This document shows positions 6,803-14,587 of a stretch of DNA of 64,000 nucleotides, in pieces. Source of the DNA: a virus; IMG/VR virus record IMGVR_UViG_3300030042_000123, positions 56,344 through 120,343 of that record; one strand, 5' to 3'. The translations under genes were made by a program, and so were the position numbers. Position 1 is the first letter of the stretch. Each line of letters begins with the position of its first letter. The notes beneath the pieces were generated by a model. That model saw only the letters and a program-made list of their open reading frames with translations, was not told the origin of the DNA and ran no database searches.

Positions 6803-9715
6803 TCTAGAGGGTTTTAGCATAATTACGTTGGGGGAGTCGGGCTGCTGGTACATGGCGGGGACGCACAAATTGAGGTAGTCCCGTGCCCGCGTGCAAGCTA
6901 CGTAAAACAAACGTCTTTCTTCTTCAATCTCGTCCTCAGACCCCATGGAGAACTTGTGGGGAAGGGAGCTTTCCACGACGTTTGCCACGTAGACCCGCTT
7001 CCATTCGAGCCCCTTGGCGCTGTGGATAGTGCTGATGGTGACCGCGCCTGACTCGTCATCATCCTTCGGGCGATCAAGCGTAAGCTGGAAAATAATGTCC
7101 TCGGCGGTCATCTTGTTGTCGGCGACCATCCCCTCAAGAAGCTGGGCGAACCGATCCAAATTTTCGAGTTTGGTTTTAACCTTGTTGCTGTCTCTTTTGT
7201 ACTTCTCGGCAAGGTAGGTCGTATACTGGGTCAGGGCGAGCGTCCGTTCCAGCATAGCAACTGGGTCTTCACCAAACTGGGATATGAGCCTGACGATCCC
7301 GCCGAACGATGCTATCTTGGCGTTCTTGTCGCCCTCCGCTGCGGCGATCAGATCACCATCATGTTTGTCGTTGGCGATGGCACGAATCTTTTCCAATGCC
7401 ACTTCGCCACACCCCCTACGCGGCACGCTTGCAGCCCGCACGAATGCCATGAAATCCCTATGGTTGGTCGCCAGCCTCATATACGACAGTACGTCTCGCA
7501 CTTCTTCGGTCTGCAAAAGCCCCCGCCCGCCGCGCACGACATACGGGATTTTGCGTCTCACCAACTCAGCTTCAATGTCACGAATCTGAATCGCCGCCCG
7601 AACTAAGATGCAGTTCTCACGGTAGGAGATCGGCCTAGCCGCCGACTCTCGGGGTTTTACCCCATTGGCAACAGAAGCGGCGTCACGCAGGAACTTCTCG
7701 TTGTCCTTGTAGATTTCAATGGCGATCTCGGATGCAATGTCTCGCGACATCGTACCCCGGATGATCTCGATTTTGCCCTTCTCCCCGTTCAAACCACGCC
7801 AACTTTCCATCTTGAGCGGGATGGTACGGGTCATCTTGTTCTGAATCGCATTCGCCATGTCCACGATTTTTTGACCGCTGCGGTGGTTACGGGCAATTCG
7901 ATATAGCTTGGGCTGAACGCCCCGCCAGTTCTCGCTGAAGTCCTTCAGGATTTGCGGCACGGCACCGTTGAACCCGTAGATCGAGTTCCCCACTACGATG
8001 CCGTCTACAACGTAAGTATGGTCTTTTTCAACGTCCAGCGAATACACCAGTCCTTCGTATGGCATTTGCGGCATGACGAGTATTGGGGTTGACTGATTAT
8101 TTCCTTCGATAGGAACGTAGACTTGAAGACCCGCACGAACTAAAATCTGAACGTTTGCGGCTGCGGTTTTGAAGTACCCCCGCCAGTTATGGTTGTACTG
8201 ACGTTGGTTTTCCGACCACCGCACCATGGAAGGACACTCCCATAGCAAGCGGAATGCTTTCAAACACGCCCAACCACTGCCGCCCTTTCCTTCTCGCCGA
8301 CGATCCTCAAAAGGCAGAACAGCCGTGAGTGAACCACTTGTTGGAGATGACGCTTCTACGGTCGCAGTTTGTAGACTCTGAAAAATATCGAGACGCTCTA
8401 AATCAGCCTCGAAACATGTCTGAGGGATTCCGTAATAACACGAAACGATCTCTTCAAGTTTCCGCGCTTCTCTCTTAGAGTCCTTAACCGCGAGTACCCA
8501 ACCTTTATCAGCTTTCTCCTGACGCATCCGAGCCGTCAATCCGAAAGCATGATTGTTGCGCTTCAACTTCGCCATACCGACTCTGAAACCGAAGTTTTCA
8601 CGCCACATGAGATAGACGATGTATTTACCACTCGTCTCCGAACCGAGACGTACCCACAATTGATGATTGGGAGTGACACGGGTCTGCTTTCCGTCCCCAG
8701 TGCAGACCTTAAGAAGAATTCCTTTGTATGGTCTAGATGCGACCTTAATCTTCCTACCGATTTTATAGGTTCGTTGGTCTTTCCGTGTCCATGATTCCGC
8801 CAATTCACCATCAACTAGCGTCGAAATGTCTTTTTCCACCCACTCAGAAGGCGTCCAAGGTTTTCCATATCCGTTCGGTTTATGCCCAGATACTTTGATT
8901 TTCACCACTGAACCGGGAGGTTGACATTGGCTCATGTCGCCGACGACGTAGATGTTCATGTTGCTGGGGGCAAGCAGCGAGTTGACGAACTCCCACTGTA
9001 CGGGGTTCGTATCCTGAGCTTCATCCATCAGGACGTGATCCCACATCGCTTGAATAGCCCCACGCCACTTCGCGTCCCTGCGGAATCGTCGCACAGTCAG
9101 GTGCAACATGTCGTCGAAATCCACGACCGAATTCCGAGCCTTTTCCTCTTCGTACAGTTTCCACAGACACAATTCGGTCTCACCCATCGCATGGTAGCCG
9201 CCGTGCATTACCTCGGCTTCCGCTGCGATCTCTTCCGTGTAGTCACTCATGAAACCAACACCACGGGCTCGGTGAAATGAGATGTTCTCCAAGACACGCC
9301 ACGGATTGGTGTCCGTGATCTTGCCCCGCTCGATGATCTTCTTCATCATCTGGCTCTGATCGTAATCGTCGAGTGGGGATACCCTGTCTTTTAATTCGCA
9401 TTCGCCCTCGACACTAAAGGCTGGCGGATTCTTACGGATGGCACCCAGAGCGAGGGAGTGGATTGTCGAGACACGGGGGTTCAGAAGCGGGGTATCGTTT
9501 GTATCGAGCCCCAAGCGGGTTAGGAGTTCGCCTGCGGCTTTGTTGGTAAACGTCACCGCGCAAATACGCTTTGGGACGACGCCCTTTTTATCCATCAAAT
9601 GGCGAACACGCTCGGTGAGCACGCGAGTCTTGCCGCTGCCCGCGCCTGCGATCAAGCAAGCGGGTTCGTTGAGCGGATGTTCGACCGCGAGCGTCTGTTC
9701 TTCATTTAGCTGCAT
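6776..9715 (-). CDS. UvrD/Rep-type SF1 helicase interrupted by an intein
   Basis: Without the intein this is a roughly 665-residue 3'-5' DNA helicase. Motifs in order: Walker A GAGSGKT (residues 24-30), TFTNKAA, DEAQD (231-235), GDMSQ joined after splicing to SIYGFNGA (motif III), ARNHRSG (IV), TIHSAKGLEW (V) and FYVACTRARDYL (VI). Residues 264-577 are an intein in motif III, so the helicase is inactive until spliced. The likely role is phage replication or recombination. It ends in TAG and has a promoter for the next unit embedded at its 3' end. Confidence 0.93.
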   Translation of the reverse strand: MQLNEEQTLAVEHPLNEPACLIAGAGSGKTRVLTERVRHLMDKKGVVPKRICAVTFTNKAAGELLTRLGLDTNDTPLLNPRVSTIHSLALGAIRKNPPAFSVEGECELKDRVSPLDDYDQSQMMKKIIERGKITDTNPWRVLENISFHRARGVGFMSDYTEEIAAEAEVMHGGYHAMGETELCLWKLYEEEKARNSVVDFDDMLHLTVRRFRRDAKWRGAIQAMWDHVLMDEAQDTNPVQWEFVNSLLAPSNMNIYVVGDMSQCQPPGSVVKIKVSGHKPNGYGKPWTPSEWVEKDISTLVDGELAESWTRKDQRTYKIGRKIKVASRPYKGILLKVCTGDGKQTRVTPNHQLWVRLGSETSGKYIVYLMWRENFGFRVGMAKLKRNNHAFGLTARMRQEKADKGWVLAVKDSKREARKLEEIVSCYYGIPQTCFEADLERLDIFQSLQTATVEASSPTSGSLTAVLPFEDRRREGKGGSGWACLKAFRLLWECPSMVRWSENQRQYNHNWRGYFKTAAANVQILVRAGLQVYVPIEGNNQSTPILVMPQMPYEGLVYSLDVEKDHTYVVDGIVVGNSIYGFNGAVPQILKDFSENWRGVQPKLYRIARNHRSGQKIVDMANAIQNKMTRTIPLKMESWRGLNGEKGKIEIIRGTMSRDIASEIAIEIYKDNEKFLRDAASVANGVKPRESAARPISYRENCILVRAAIQIRDIEAELVRRKIPYVVRGGRGLLQTEEVRDVLSYMRLATNHRDFMAFVRAASVPRRGCGEVALEKIRAIANDKHDGDLIAAAEGDKNAKIASFGGIVRLISQFGEDPVAMLERTLALTQYTTYLAEKYKRDSNKVKTKLENLDRFAQLLEGMVADNKMTAEDIIFQLTLDRPKDDDESGAVTISTIHSAKGLEWKRVYVANVVESSLPHKFSMGSEDEIEEERRLFYVACTRARDYLNLCVPAMYQQPDSPNVIMLKPSRFLAEISVH
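7985..8926 (-). other. intein (314 aa) in helicase motif III, with GIY-YIG-like insert
   Basis: The intein starts with Cys (CQPPGSVVKIK, block A). Block B has the Thr-x-x-His pattern (RVTPNHQLW). It ends YVVDGIVVGN, followed by Ser as the +1 extein residue. The usual penultimate His is replaced by Gly, as in some active inteins. Between the splicing blocks, KYIVYLM...FGFRVG...RMRQE...LEEIVSCYYGIP resembles a reduced GIY-YIG layout (VYL, xRVG, Arg, Glu). It could be a homing endonuclease or its relic. The insertion site in the GD-x-x-Q/SIYGF motif is a classic conserved target. Confidence 0.9.
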
Positions 9716-9924
9716 TTTAGGGCGTAGTAATTTGGGTCGGTTTGCTCTTCTTCGGACAGCTTATCAATCTCCCATCGGCCACGCGGGTCGGTGCCAAGAA
9801 GTCCACGGTTAGCCGCACGGATGATTTCACGGTCGGCGGGGGTGAATGACGCATAGCGACTCATGATGTCCAGAATGGTCATCAGGGCTTGGCGGGGTTC
9901 TTCTACTTCGGATTCGCGAATCAT
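9706..9924 (-). CDS. hypothetical protein (72 aa)
   Basis: An acidic helical protein (ALMTILDIMSRYASFTPADREIIR). No family is recognised. It overlaps the helicase start by 10 bases and the PP2C stop by 4 bases, so it is one link in a coupled chain of PP2C, this gene and the helicase. Confidence 0.55.
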   Translation of the reverse strand: MIRESEVEEPRQALMTILDIMSRYASFTPADREIIRAANRGLLGTDPRGRWEIDKLSEEEQTDPNYYALKCS

Positions 9925-10712
9925 GATCTCCTCCAGAGAATGGCCGTCACGTTGTCACCCGTAGGGATGCTGACGGCGTAATCGACGAGTTCCTTGGCGT
10001 TGACATCCTGCTCTTCGATCATCTTAACGATATCGAGGAGCATCTGCACTCCAGATTCATCGTGCCCCGGGGATAGCAACCCGTCCGATCCTACCAGAAC
10101 CCACCCACCCAAATCAACCGTATAGACCTCAGGCTGGCGGCAGAGAATCTTACCCAGATCGCGGTCACCGAAAGCACGGCTCATCTGCAACCCATGCCCC
10201 TCAGGGCCGTAGCAGATGTAGCCGTTCTGGGAATAGTACCCGCCGCGTGCCTGAGCCGCTGCACGTTCCGCCATGTTAGTGCGGACGTTGTGTTCAGGGC
10301 TGACATGAAATGTCCCATCTGGTTGCTGCACGATCACCGGGGAATCGCCGAGGATGGCTACGTGGACCTTGGTTTCTTTCCCCGTGTTAGCCTTGGGGAT
10401 GAAGGCAATGCTCATGGTAGACCCGCACTCCATGTTGGAAGTAAGCATGTCGAATTTGTCGAAGAGTTCCTTGAACAGAAAATCGGGACTCTTCTCGGGG
10501 GAGAAGACAGAATCCCAAACCTCGCAGAACTTGCTCTCCAGTTCGATAGCGCACGCTGCGTCACCATGACCGTCCATAACGACCATTATGAGGCCCTCTT
10601 CGGCAGAGATCATCAGATGGCGGTCTTCCTGATAGCCGCGCATTCCTTTATTCGCGGCACCCGTCAACACCAGAGGGCGGTTAACCGCCTGTTTGCTCTT
10701 ACGCTTACTCAT
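9921..10712 (-). CDS. PP2C-family Ser/Thr protein phosphatase
   Basis: At 263 residues it is a complete PPM-type phosphatase. Metal and catalytic motifs are visible in order: GYQEDRH, VVMDGHGD, GSTMSIAFI, ILGDSPVIV, MSRAFGD, VGSDGL and a terminal DNVTAIL. These enzymes remove phosphate from Ser/Thr using two Mn/Mg ions held by Asp residues. No kinase is seen in this window, so the target is probably a host phosphoprotein; that is inference. It overlaps the upstream Cys-rich gene by one base. Confidence 0.9.
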   Translation of the reverse strand: MSKRKSKQAVNRPLVLTGAANKGMRGYQEDRHLMISAEEGLIMVVMDGHGDAACAIELESKFCEVWDSVFSPEKSPDFLFKELFDKFDMLTSNMECGSTMSIAFIPKANTGKETKVHVAILGDSPVIVQQPDGTFHVSPEHNVRTNMAERAAAQARGGYYSQNGYICYGPEGHGLQMSRAFGDRDLGKILCRQPEVYTVDLGGWVLVGSDGLLSPGHDESGVQMLLDIVKMIEEQDVNAKELVDYAVSIPTGDNVTAILWRRS

Positions 10713-11326
10713 TAGTCTCTCTTTTTCTTCATGCTGGCGAGCTTCTTGGAAATGAGTTTGATTTCCTTTAGCTCTTTTGCGTGAGCGGCATTAGCTTCGT
10801 CACAGACGTGGCACGGCTTGCCGCATTGATTCTTGGGGTCTTTCTGGTGCTCAGCAAATCGGACTTCCATCTCAGCAACCATCTTGCAGGCTTCGCAGCA
10901 CTTGGAGATGTCTTCCTTGGTGCCAGCGTTAGGATTTCCCTCTTTACGCCAGACATCGTGCTCCCGCTTGAGCTTGCGATTGTACGTCATCCAGTCGGGA
11001 TAATCCTTGGGGACGAATGGAACCTCGCCCGCAGCCTCTAGAGCCAGCAGGAAATAGCGCATCTCCGACGTGTTCGCCATGGCCTCGACGCGGCTGTGGC
11101 ACGGGCAACCGCAATCATTCACGTCTGGGTTGTTGAAATAGGTGATACAGCAAGCGCAATCGTAAGCCCCGCCCCACTCACTGTCGGCGGAATTGCCCTT
11201 CCAGCAGAATATCCAACGCCACTTGTGGTTGTGCAGAATCTTTTCGAGGATTAAGCCTTGCTTGGTCCGGTTTCTCACGCGGTAGCTCCTATATTCCAAT
11301 ACTGGATTTGCAGGCTCATTACGCAC
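10712..11326 (-). CDS. cysteine-rich putative zinc-binding protein
   Basis: A 204-residue protein with four Cys clusters: CACCITYF, CGCPCHSR, CCEACKMV and CGKPCHVC. The spacing fits several zinc knuckles. The C-terminus is a Lys-rich helix. No named family is recognised. It overlaps the DUF3850 gene upstream by 52 bases, so the true start may lie further in. A nucleic-acid or protein-binding role is only a guess. Confidence 0.6.
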   Translation of the reverse strand: MRNEPANPVLEYRSYRVRNRTKQGLILEKILHNHKWRWIFCWKGNSADSEWGGAYDCACCITYFNNPDVNDCGCPCHSRVEAMANTSEMRYFLLALEAAGEVPFVPKDYPDWMTYNRKLKREHDVWRKEGNPNAGTKEDISKCCEACKMVAEMEVRFAEHQKDPKNQCGKPCHVCDEANAAHAKELKEIKLISKKLASMKKKRD

Positions 11327-11547
11327 AGATTTTCAGGTAGGCCGAACTCCCCTCCACGGGTCATATACGCCACGGTCGCCAGAACGTGCCGCCCCGTATG
11401 CCGCCCCGTTTTCGGGTCCCACTCCAGCAGCATCAACTCGTCGCCCTCTTGAAAGTTGCGGTCGTTGACTCGAAGTTCGTACCGTTTGCTACCTGCGAGG
11501 ATGGCACAGAACTGCTTCGGCCAAGTTTTCAGGTCGTGTCGTTGCAT
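11275..11547 (-). CDS. DUF3850 (ASCH/PUA-like) protein
   Basis: A short protein with the DUF3850 pattern: HDLKTWPKQFCAILAGSKRYELR, NDRNFQEGDEL, TGRHTGR and VAYMTRGGEFGL. The fold is ASCH/PUA-like and is thought to bind RNA or modified nucleotides; no activity is established. ATG 11547 is favoured because MQRHDLKTWP begins the family domain directly. A TTGTGGTATTAT promoter ends only 5 bases before it, so the mRNA is probably leaderless. Confidence 0.82.
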   Translation of the reverse strand: MQRHDLKTWPKQFCAILAGSKRYELRVNDRNFQEGDELMLLEWDPKTGRHTGRHVLATVAYMTRGGEFGLPENLCVMSLQIQYWNIGATA

Positions 11548-11552
11548 AGTTG

Positions 11553-11564
11553 ATAATACCACAA
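11553..11564 (-). promoter_or_regulatory. extended -10 promoter TTGTGGTATTAT
   Basis: An extended -10 (TGnTATTAT) lies 5 bases before the DUF3850 start. It overlaps the T-rich tail of the terminator at 11561-11596, so one unit ends where the next begins. The motif matches three other sites at 14549, 27043 and 30357. Confidence 0.55.
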
Positions 11565-11596
11565 AAGTAAACCCCCCGCCGAAGCTGGCGGGGGGT
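11561..11596 (-). terminator. rho-independent terminator
   Basis: A perfect 10-bp GC-rich stem (11571-11580 with 11587-11596, six-base loop GAAGCT on the plus strand) is followed on the minus strand by TTACTTTTGT. It closes the transcript of the secreted coiled-coil gene that stops at 11617. Confidence 0.85.
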
Positions 11597-11616
11597 CGGG
11601 GAGGACTGTGACTCGG

Positions 11617-12390
11617 TTAGTTCCCGTCGAACATCTTGCTGCAAGCGGCTTTCATGATCTCGCAGTTTTGATCGAGGATCGGCTTGCCGTCCGGCCCGAT
11701 TACCGGGTTCTGGCACGCCGCAGGAATTTCTTTGAGGCAGGAATTCACGTCGCCGTACAGGACCGCAAGCTGCGCTCGGATTGCCTTTTCTCTGGCGAGG
11801 TTGGCGTCGTAGTCGGCTTTGAGTTGCGTCATGTCCGCCTTCCACTGCGCGATGTTGGTCTGGTTGTTCTGCCAGATTTGATCCAGCTTGGATTTGGTCG
11901 CGTCAAGATTCGGACGCTGCTGATCCAGTCTGGCGTTCGCTTGGTCAATCTGAGACTGAGCCTGAGCTAACTGTGCTTTGTTGGCATCCAACTGATTCGC
12001 CTCTGCGTTGTACCCGGCGCACGAACCGTCATGGTTATACTCGATGCACTGGTGAGAGTTGTGCTGTGCCAAACGCTCTTGGTAGTTCTGGATCGACGGG
12101 TTCAGCAACTCTTGCTGGCGGTTGGCCTCGCCCTGCTGTTGGTTGAAGGTGTTGAGGTCTTGCGTGTACTGATCGTTGTACTTGGTGTAGGCGTCCACCG
12201 CGAACTTGATCTCGTCCTTTTTCTCGGTCAGGGCGTCGTACCGCTTCTCCATCGGCACATAAGCCTGCTGAACGTTGCTCAGTTCATCCTTGAGACTGGC
12301 GATCTGGGCGGACTTGTCTTGAGCGAACAAAGATACTGAGAGCAGAAGAACTGCGAGGAGCAAAAACGACTTGGTTTTCATGGTTTCCAT
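11617..12390 (-). CDS. secreted coiled-coil protein
   Basis: A Sec signal peptide (SFLLLAVLLLSVSLFAQ) is followed by about 200 residues of Gln/Asn-rich heptad-like sequence (LDQQRPNLDATKSKLDQIW). Two Cys pairs sit in a central loop and at the C-terminus. It is most likely a long periplasmic helical protein. No enzyme motif is seen. A spanin-like or envelope-bridging role is possible, but it lacks a lipobox. Alternative starts are ATG 12381 and an upstream ATG at 12423. It ends just before a strong terminator. Confidence 0.65.
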   Translation of the reverse strand: METMKTKSFLLLAVLLLSVSLFAQDKSAQIASLKDELSNVQQAYVPMEKRYDALTEKKDEIKFAVDAYTKYNDQYTQDLNTFNQQQGEANRQQELLNPSIQNYQERLAQHNSHQCIEYNHDGSCAGYNAEANQLDANKAQLAQAQSQIDQANARLDQQRPNLDATKSKLDQIWQNNQTNIAQWKADMTQLKADYDANLAREKAIRAQLAVLYGDVNSCLKEIPAACQNPVIGPDGKPILDQNCEIMKAACSKMFDGN

Positions 12391-12407
12391 TCTGCTCTTA
12401 GATTTAA

Positions 12408-12432
12408 GGGGTGGAATGAGCAATTCCGCCCC
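12408..12432. repeat. 10-bp hairpin between two secreted-protein genes
   Basis: GGGGTGGAAT and ATTCCGCCCC flank a five-base loop (one G-U pair when read from the plus strand). It lies in the 50-base gap between the OmpA-like and coiled-coil genes. It lacks a T tract, so it may be an attenuator or an mRNA-stabilising hairpin rather than a full terminator. Confidence 0.45.
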
Positions 12433-12440
12433 CTATGGAC

Positions 12441-13961
12441 TTAGTTCGACGAAGGAACCAGCGTGATCTCGACGGTGCGAGTATCGCCGCTGCCGACTTC
12501 GGTCTTGAGCTTACCCGAAGGTACGCCACTCGTGATGAACTGCTGTTTCACGCGGTTCGCACGGGTTACAGGCAGGAGAGCATCTTCCGAGGGGTTCTTG
12601 TTCCCACGAAGGACGATCACATACCCGGGGTGGAGTTTCAATTCCGCCACAGCCGCAGCGATCATTTCCTTGCAGACCGATGTCGGCCGCGAAGGATCGA
12701 CGATAGCCGCATCGCCGCCCTTAGGCACGCACTGAGTCTTGCTGGCGAAGGTGCAGATGCCAACAGGGATGCTCTCAGTGATGACGGGGGTCGCTACTAC
12801 AGGCACCGCCACTGGAGCCGCTGTCGGCTGCTGTGGGATCACGATGAACGTCGGCTGCGGAGCCACTGGAGGAGCGGGCGGTACGACAACTGGAGGAGCA
12901 TCGATCATCTCGTGCGCCATGCAGTCTTCCACCGTAACATCAGCGTCCTTAGCGATACGCTTAGAGGCGGCAACTTTGACCTTGCAGCCAGCCAATCGTT
13001 CGTTCATGGAGTCGAAAGAACGAGCCAGTTCGAGCATTTGGCAGTTCTTGTCAACCTTGCTGCCGCCGAGGGCGAAGCCGAACGCCGCACCCTGTCCACC
13101 CGCCTCGTAGCCCTTCAAACAGGGCGACGTTGGGATGGTCGTCGGAGCATACGCCGTGGGCACCGGAATCTTCGGGGCCGCGATGTTGTTCGTGGTGTTG
13201 TTCGAGTTGCTGCCGTTGCCGTTCGCTTGGTTTGAAGCGGACGACTGATTGGCATTGGTCGAAGAGTTCGATTGCGTCTGGTTGGACGAAGCCGAAGTCT
13301 GGTTGTTCGAACCGTTACCGTTGGCGTTGGACGTACCGCCGTTCGCGGTATTGGTATTCGTGTTGGACGAGTTGCCCGAGTTCGACAACTTGTTCGTGGA
13401 CGTAATCACTGGAGCCACGGTCGTGTTCACGTTGTTCGTGTTCTTGACCGTAGAGTTGCCCGAGCCGCTTACTGAGCCGCCCGCTCCACCTGCACCGCCA
13501 GCCCCACCCGCACCACCTGTCGCGGAAGAGTTGCCGCTGTTGGACACGCCAGACTTGGACGAAGAATTTCCGCCTGTGGCGTTTCCACCAGTGGCAGTGC
13601 TGGACGAAGAACCGCCGTTAGCGGTCTGTCCCTGTGACTGTCCCTGTCCCTGAGACTGACCCTGAGTCTGTCCCTGTTGGTTGGTGTTGTTGTTGGTGTT
13701 GGAATTCGTGTTCGTATTCGTGGTCGAAGACCCGCCGCCCGTGGTCTTCTTGGGCACCGTGCAAACGTAGTAGTCGCCCTTGATACCTTCCGAACCTGTA
13801 CCGAGGAACCACTGACCATCACCGTCACCAGCCGAGCCGCCCGGATTGACTGGGCCTACGTCAACACGCGATGCCAGAGGATCGGAACAATTCCACGCGA
13901 ACGCGGAAGCAGAGAGGAGGATGGTTACGACGAAGGCGAGAGAGAAACGCTTGAGATTCAT
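12441..13961 (-). CDS. secreted protein with low-complexity linker and OmpA-like C-terminal domain
   Basis: 506 residues. The signal peptide ends near AFAW, followed by a small Cys-containing head. Residues ~75-270 are almost pure Asn/Ser/Thr/Gly/Gln. Next come a Cys-containing segment with QGAAFGFALGG, a Pro/Val linker, and an OmpA-like domain (ELKLHPGYVIVLRGNK, then RANRVKQQFITSGV and VEITLVPS). OmpA domains bind peptidoglycan. The flexible linker could span the periplasm, tethering murein to a surface or inner-membrane partner. A GGAAAAGGA ribosome site precedes the ATG. Confidence 0.72.
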   Translation of the reverse strand: MNLKRFSLAFVVTILLSASAFAWNCSDPLASRVDVGPVNPGGSAGDGDGQWFLGTGSEGIKGDYYVCTVPKKTTGGGSSTTNTNTNSNTNNNTNQQGQTQGQSQGQGQSQGQTANGGSSSSTATGGNATGGNSSSKSGVSNSGNSSATGGAGGAGGAGGAGGSVSGSGNSTVKNTNNVNTTVAPVITSTNKLSNSGNSSNTNTNTANGGTSNANGNGSNNQTSASSNQTQSNSSTNANQSSASNQANGNGSNSNNTTNNIAAPKIPVPTAYAPTTIPTSPCLKGYEAGGQGAAFGFALGGSKVDKNCQMLELARSFDSMNERLAGCKVKVAASKRIAKDADVTVEDCMAHEMIDAPPVVVPPAPPVAPQPTFIVIPQQPTAAPVAVPVVATPVITESIPVGICTFASKTQCVPKGGDAAIVDPSRPTSVCKEMIAAAVAELKLHPGYVIVLRGNKNPSEDALLPVTRANRVKQQFITSGVPSGKLKTEVGSGDTRTVEITLVPSSN

Positions 13962-14065
13962 ATTCTTTTCCTTTTCCTTTTCAAATTACGGTGGTTACAA
14001 TGAATATATTACTGCTGGTTGTGTAATTCCACTATAGCACGTTAGTGGGGTGGACAACAAATCAC

Positions 14066-14446
14066 TTAAACCCGGACGATTTTCGGGCTGTCAATCCCCT
14101 TCGTCGCGTTCCGAGTGCAGACCACAAGCTGGGCGTCATTGACGATCTGCTTGTAATCGTAGGCGGAATGGTCGGTCAGGATGACCACAGCATCGTACTG
14201 CCCAAGATTGTGGAGGGTTTGGCTGACTCCGAGACGAAGCTGACCTTGGGAAAAGTCCAACTGGTCCGGTTGGAAGGAGCCGTAACGATTGCCGACCTTG
14301 TTGTCTGGCGCATCGCCATGCTAGGCAAACCATGTAGAGGTATCGAGCTTACCAGTAGCGAAGTTGTCGCTGAACGCTGGCGCTTGAGAAAATGCGGTGC
14401 CTACGAGCAGTACCAGTAGGGGAAAAATGGCAAATCGTGCTTTCAC
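14066..14446 (-). pseudogene. decayed chimera: secreted ConA/GH16-like N-terminus with in-frame TAG, fused to UDP-sugar dehydrogenase tail
   Basis: From GTG 14446 (strong GAGGAGAAC ribosome site) a signal peptide leads into FSDNFATGKLDTSTWFA, then TAG at 14321-14323. The same frame continues HGDAPDNKVGNRYGSF...DFSQGQLRLGV, the expected continuation of a concanavalin/GH16-like domain. It then switches to DAVVILTDHSAYDYKQIV and VVCTRNATKG, the C-terminal signature of UDP-sugar dehydrogenases (normally DTRNA; Cys replaces Asp). Both halves share one frame. Other genes here end at TAG, so readthrough by recoding is unlikely; nonsense decay is simpler. Confidence 0.65.
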
Positions 14447-14464
14447 AGTGTTCTCCTCGTCCCC

Positions 14465-14498
14465 ATTATACCGAAGGGGATTACGCTTTGGCTAGGAA
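14465..14498 (-). promoter_or_regulatory. shared phage promoter, copy 3
   Basis: TTCCTAGC at 14491-14498 lies exactly 20 bases before a perfect TATAAT at 14465-14470. It drives the decayed secreted chimera, with a good ribosome site between, so the gene was probably expressed before it broke. Confidence 0.75.
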
Positions 14499-14548
14499 TT
14501 TTAGAACTTGATTGATGGCTGAAAATGATGATGTCAGTCACATTCAAA

Positions 14549-14560
14549 ATTCTACCACAA
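14549..14560 (-). promoter_or_regulatory. TTGTGGTAGAAT promoter-like element
   Basis: An extended -10-like sequence about 50 bases upstream of the shared promoter copy 3, oriented the same way. It may be a second, tandem promoter. It matches the motif at 11553, 27043 and 30357. Confidence 0.4.
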
Positions 14561-14587
14561 AAACACGATCTTGTGTATACTCATCAA

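Noticed and set aside
13100-13700. Apparent repeat array, possible CRISPR
   Set aside because: The repetition comes from Asn/Ser/Gly/Gln-rich codons of the OmpA-like protein. There are no regular repeat-spacer units, and no CRISPR array was seen in the window.
14066-14446. TAG recoded as an amino acid (alternative genetic code)
   Set aside because: Several intact genes, such as those ending at 2067, 6776 and 57474, terminate at TAG, so a single internal TAG is better explained by gene decay.
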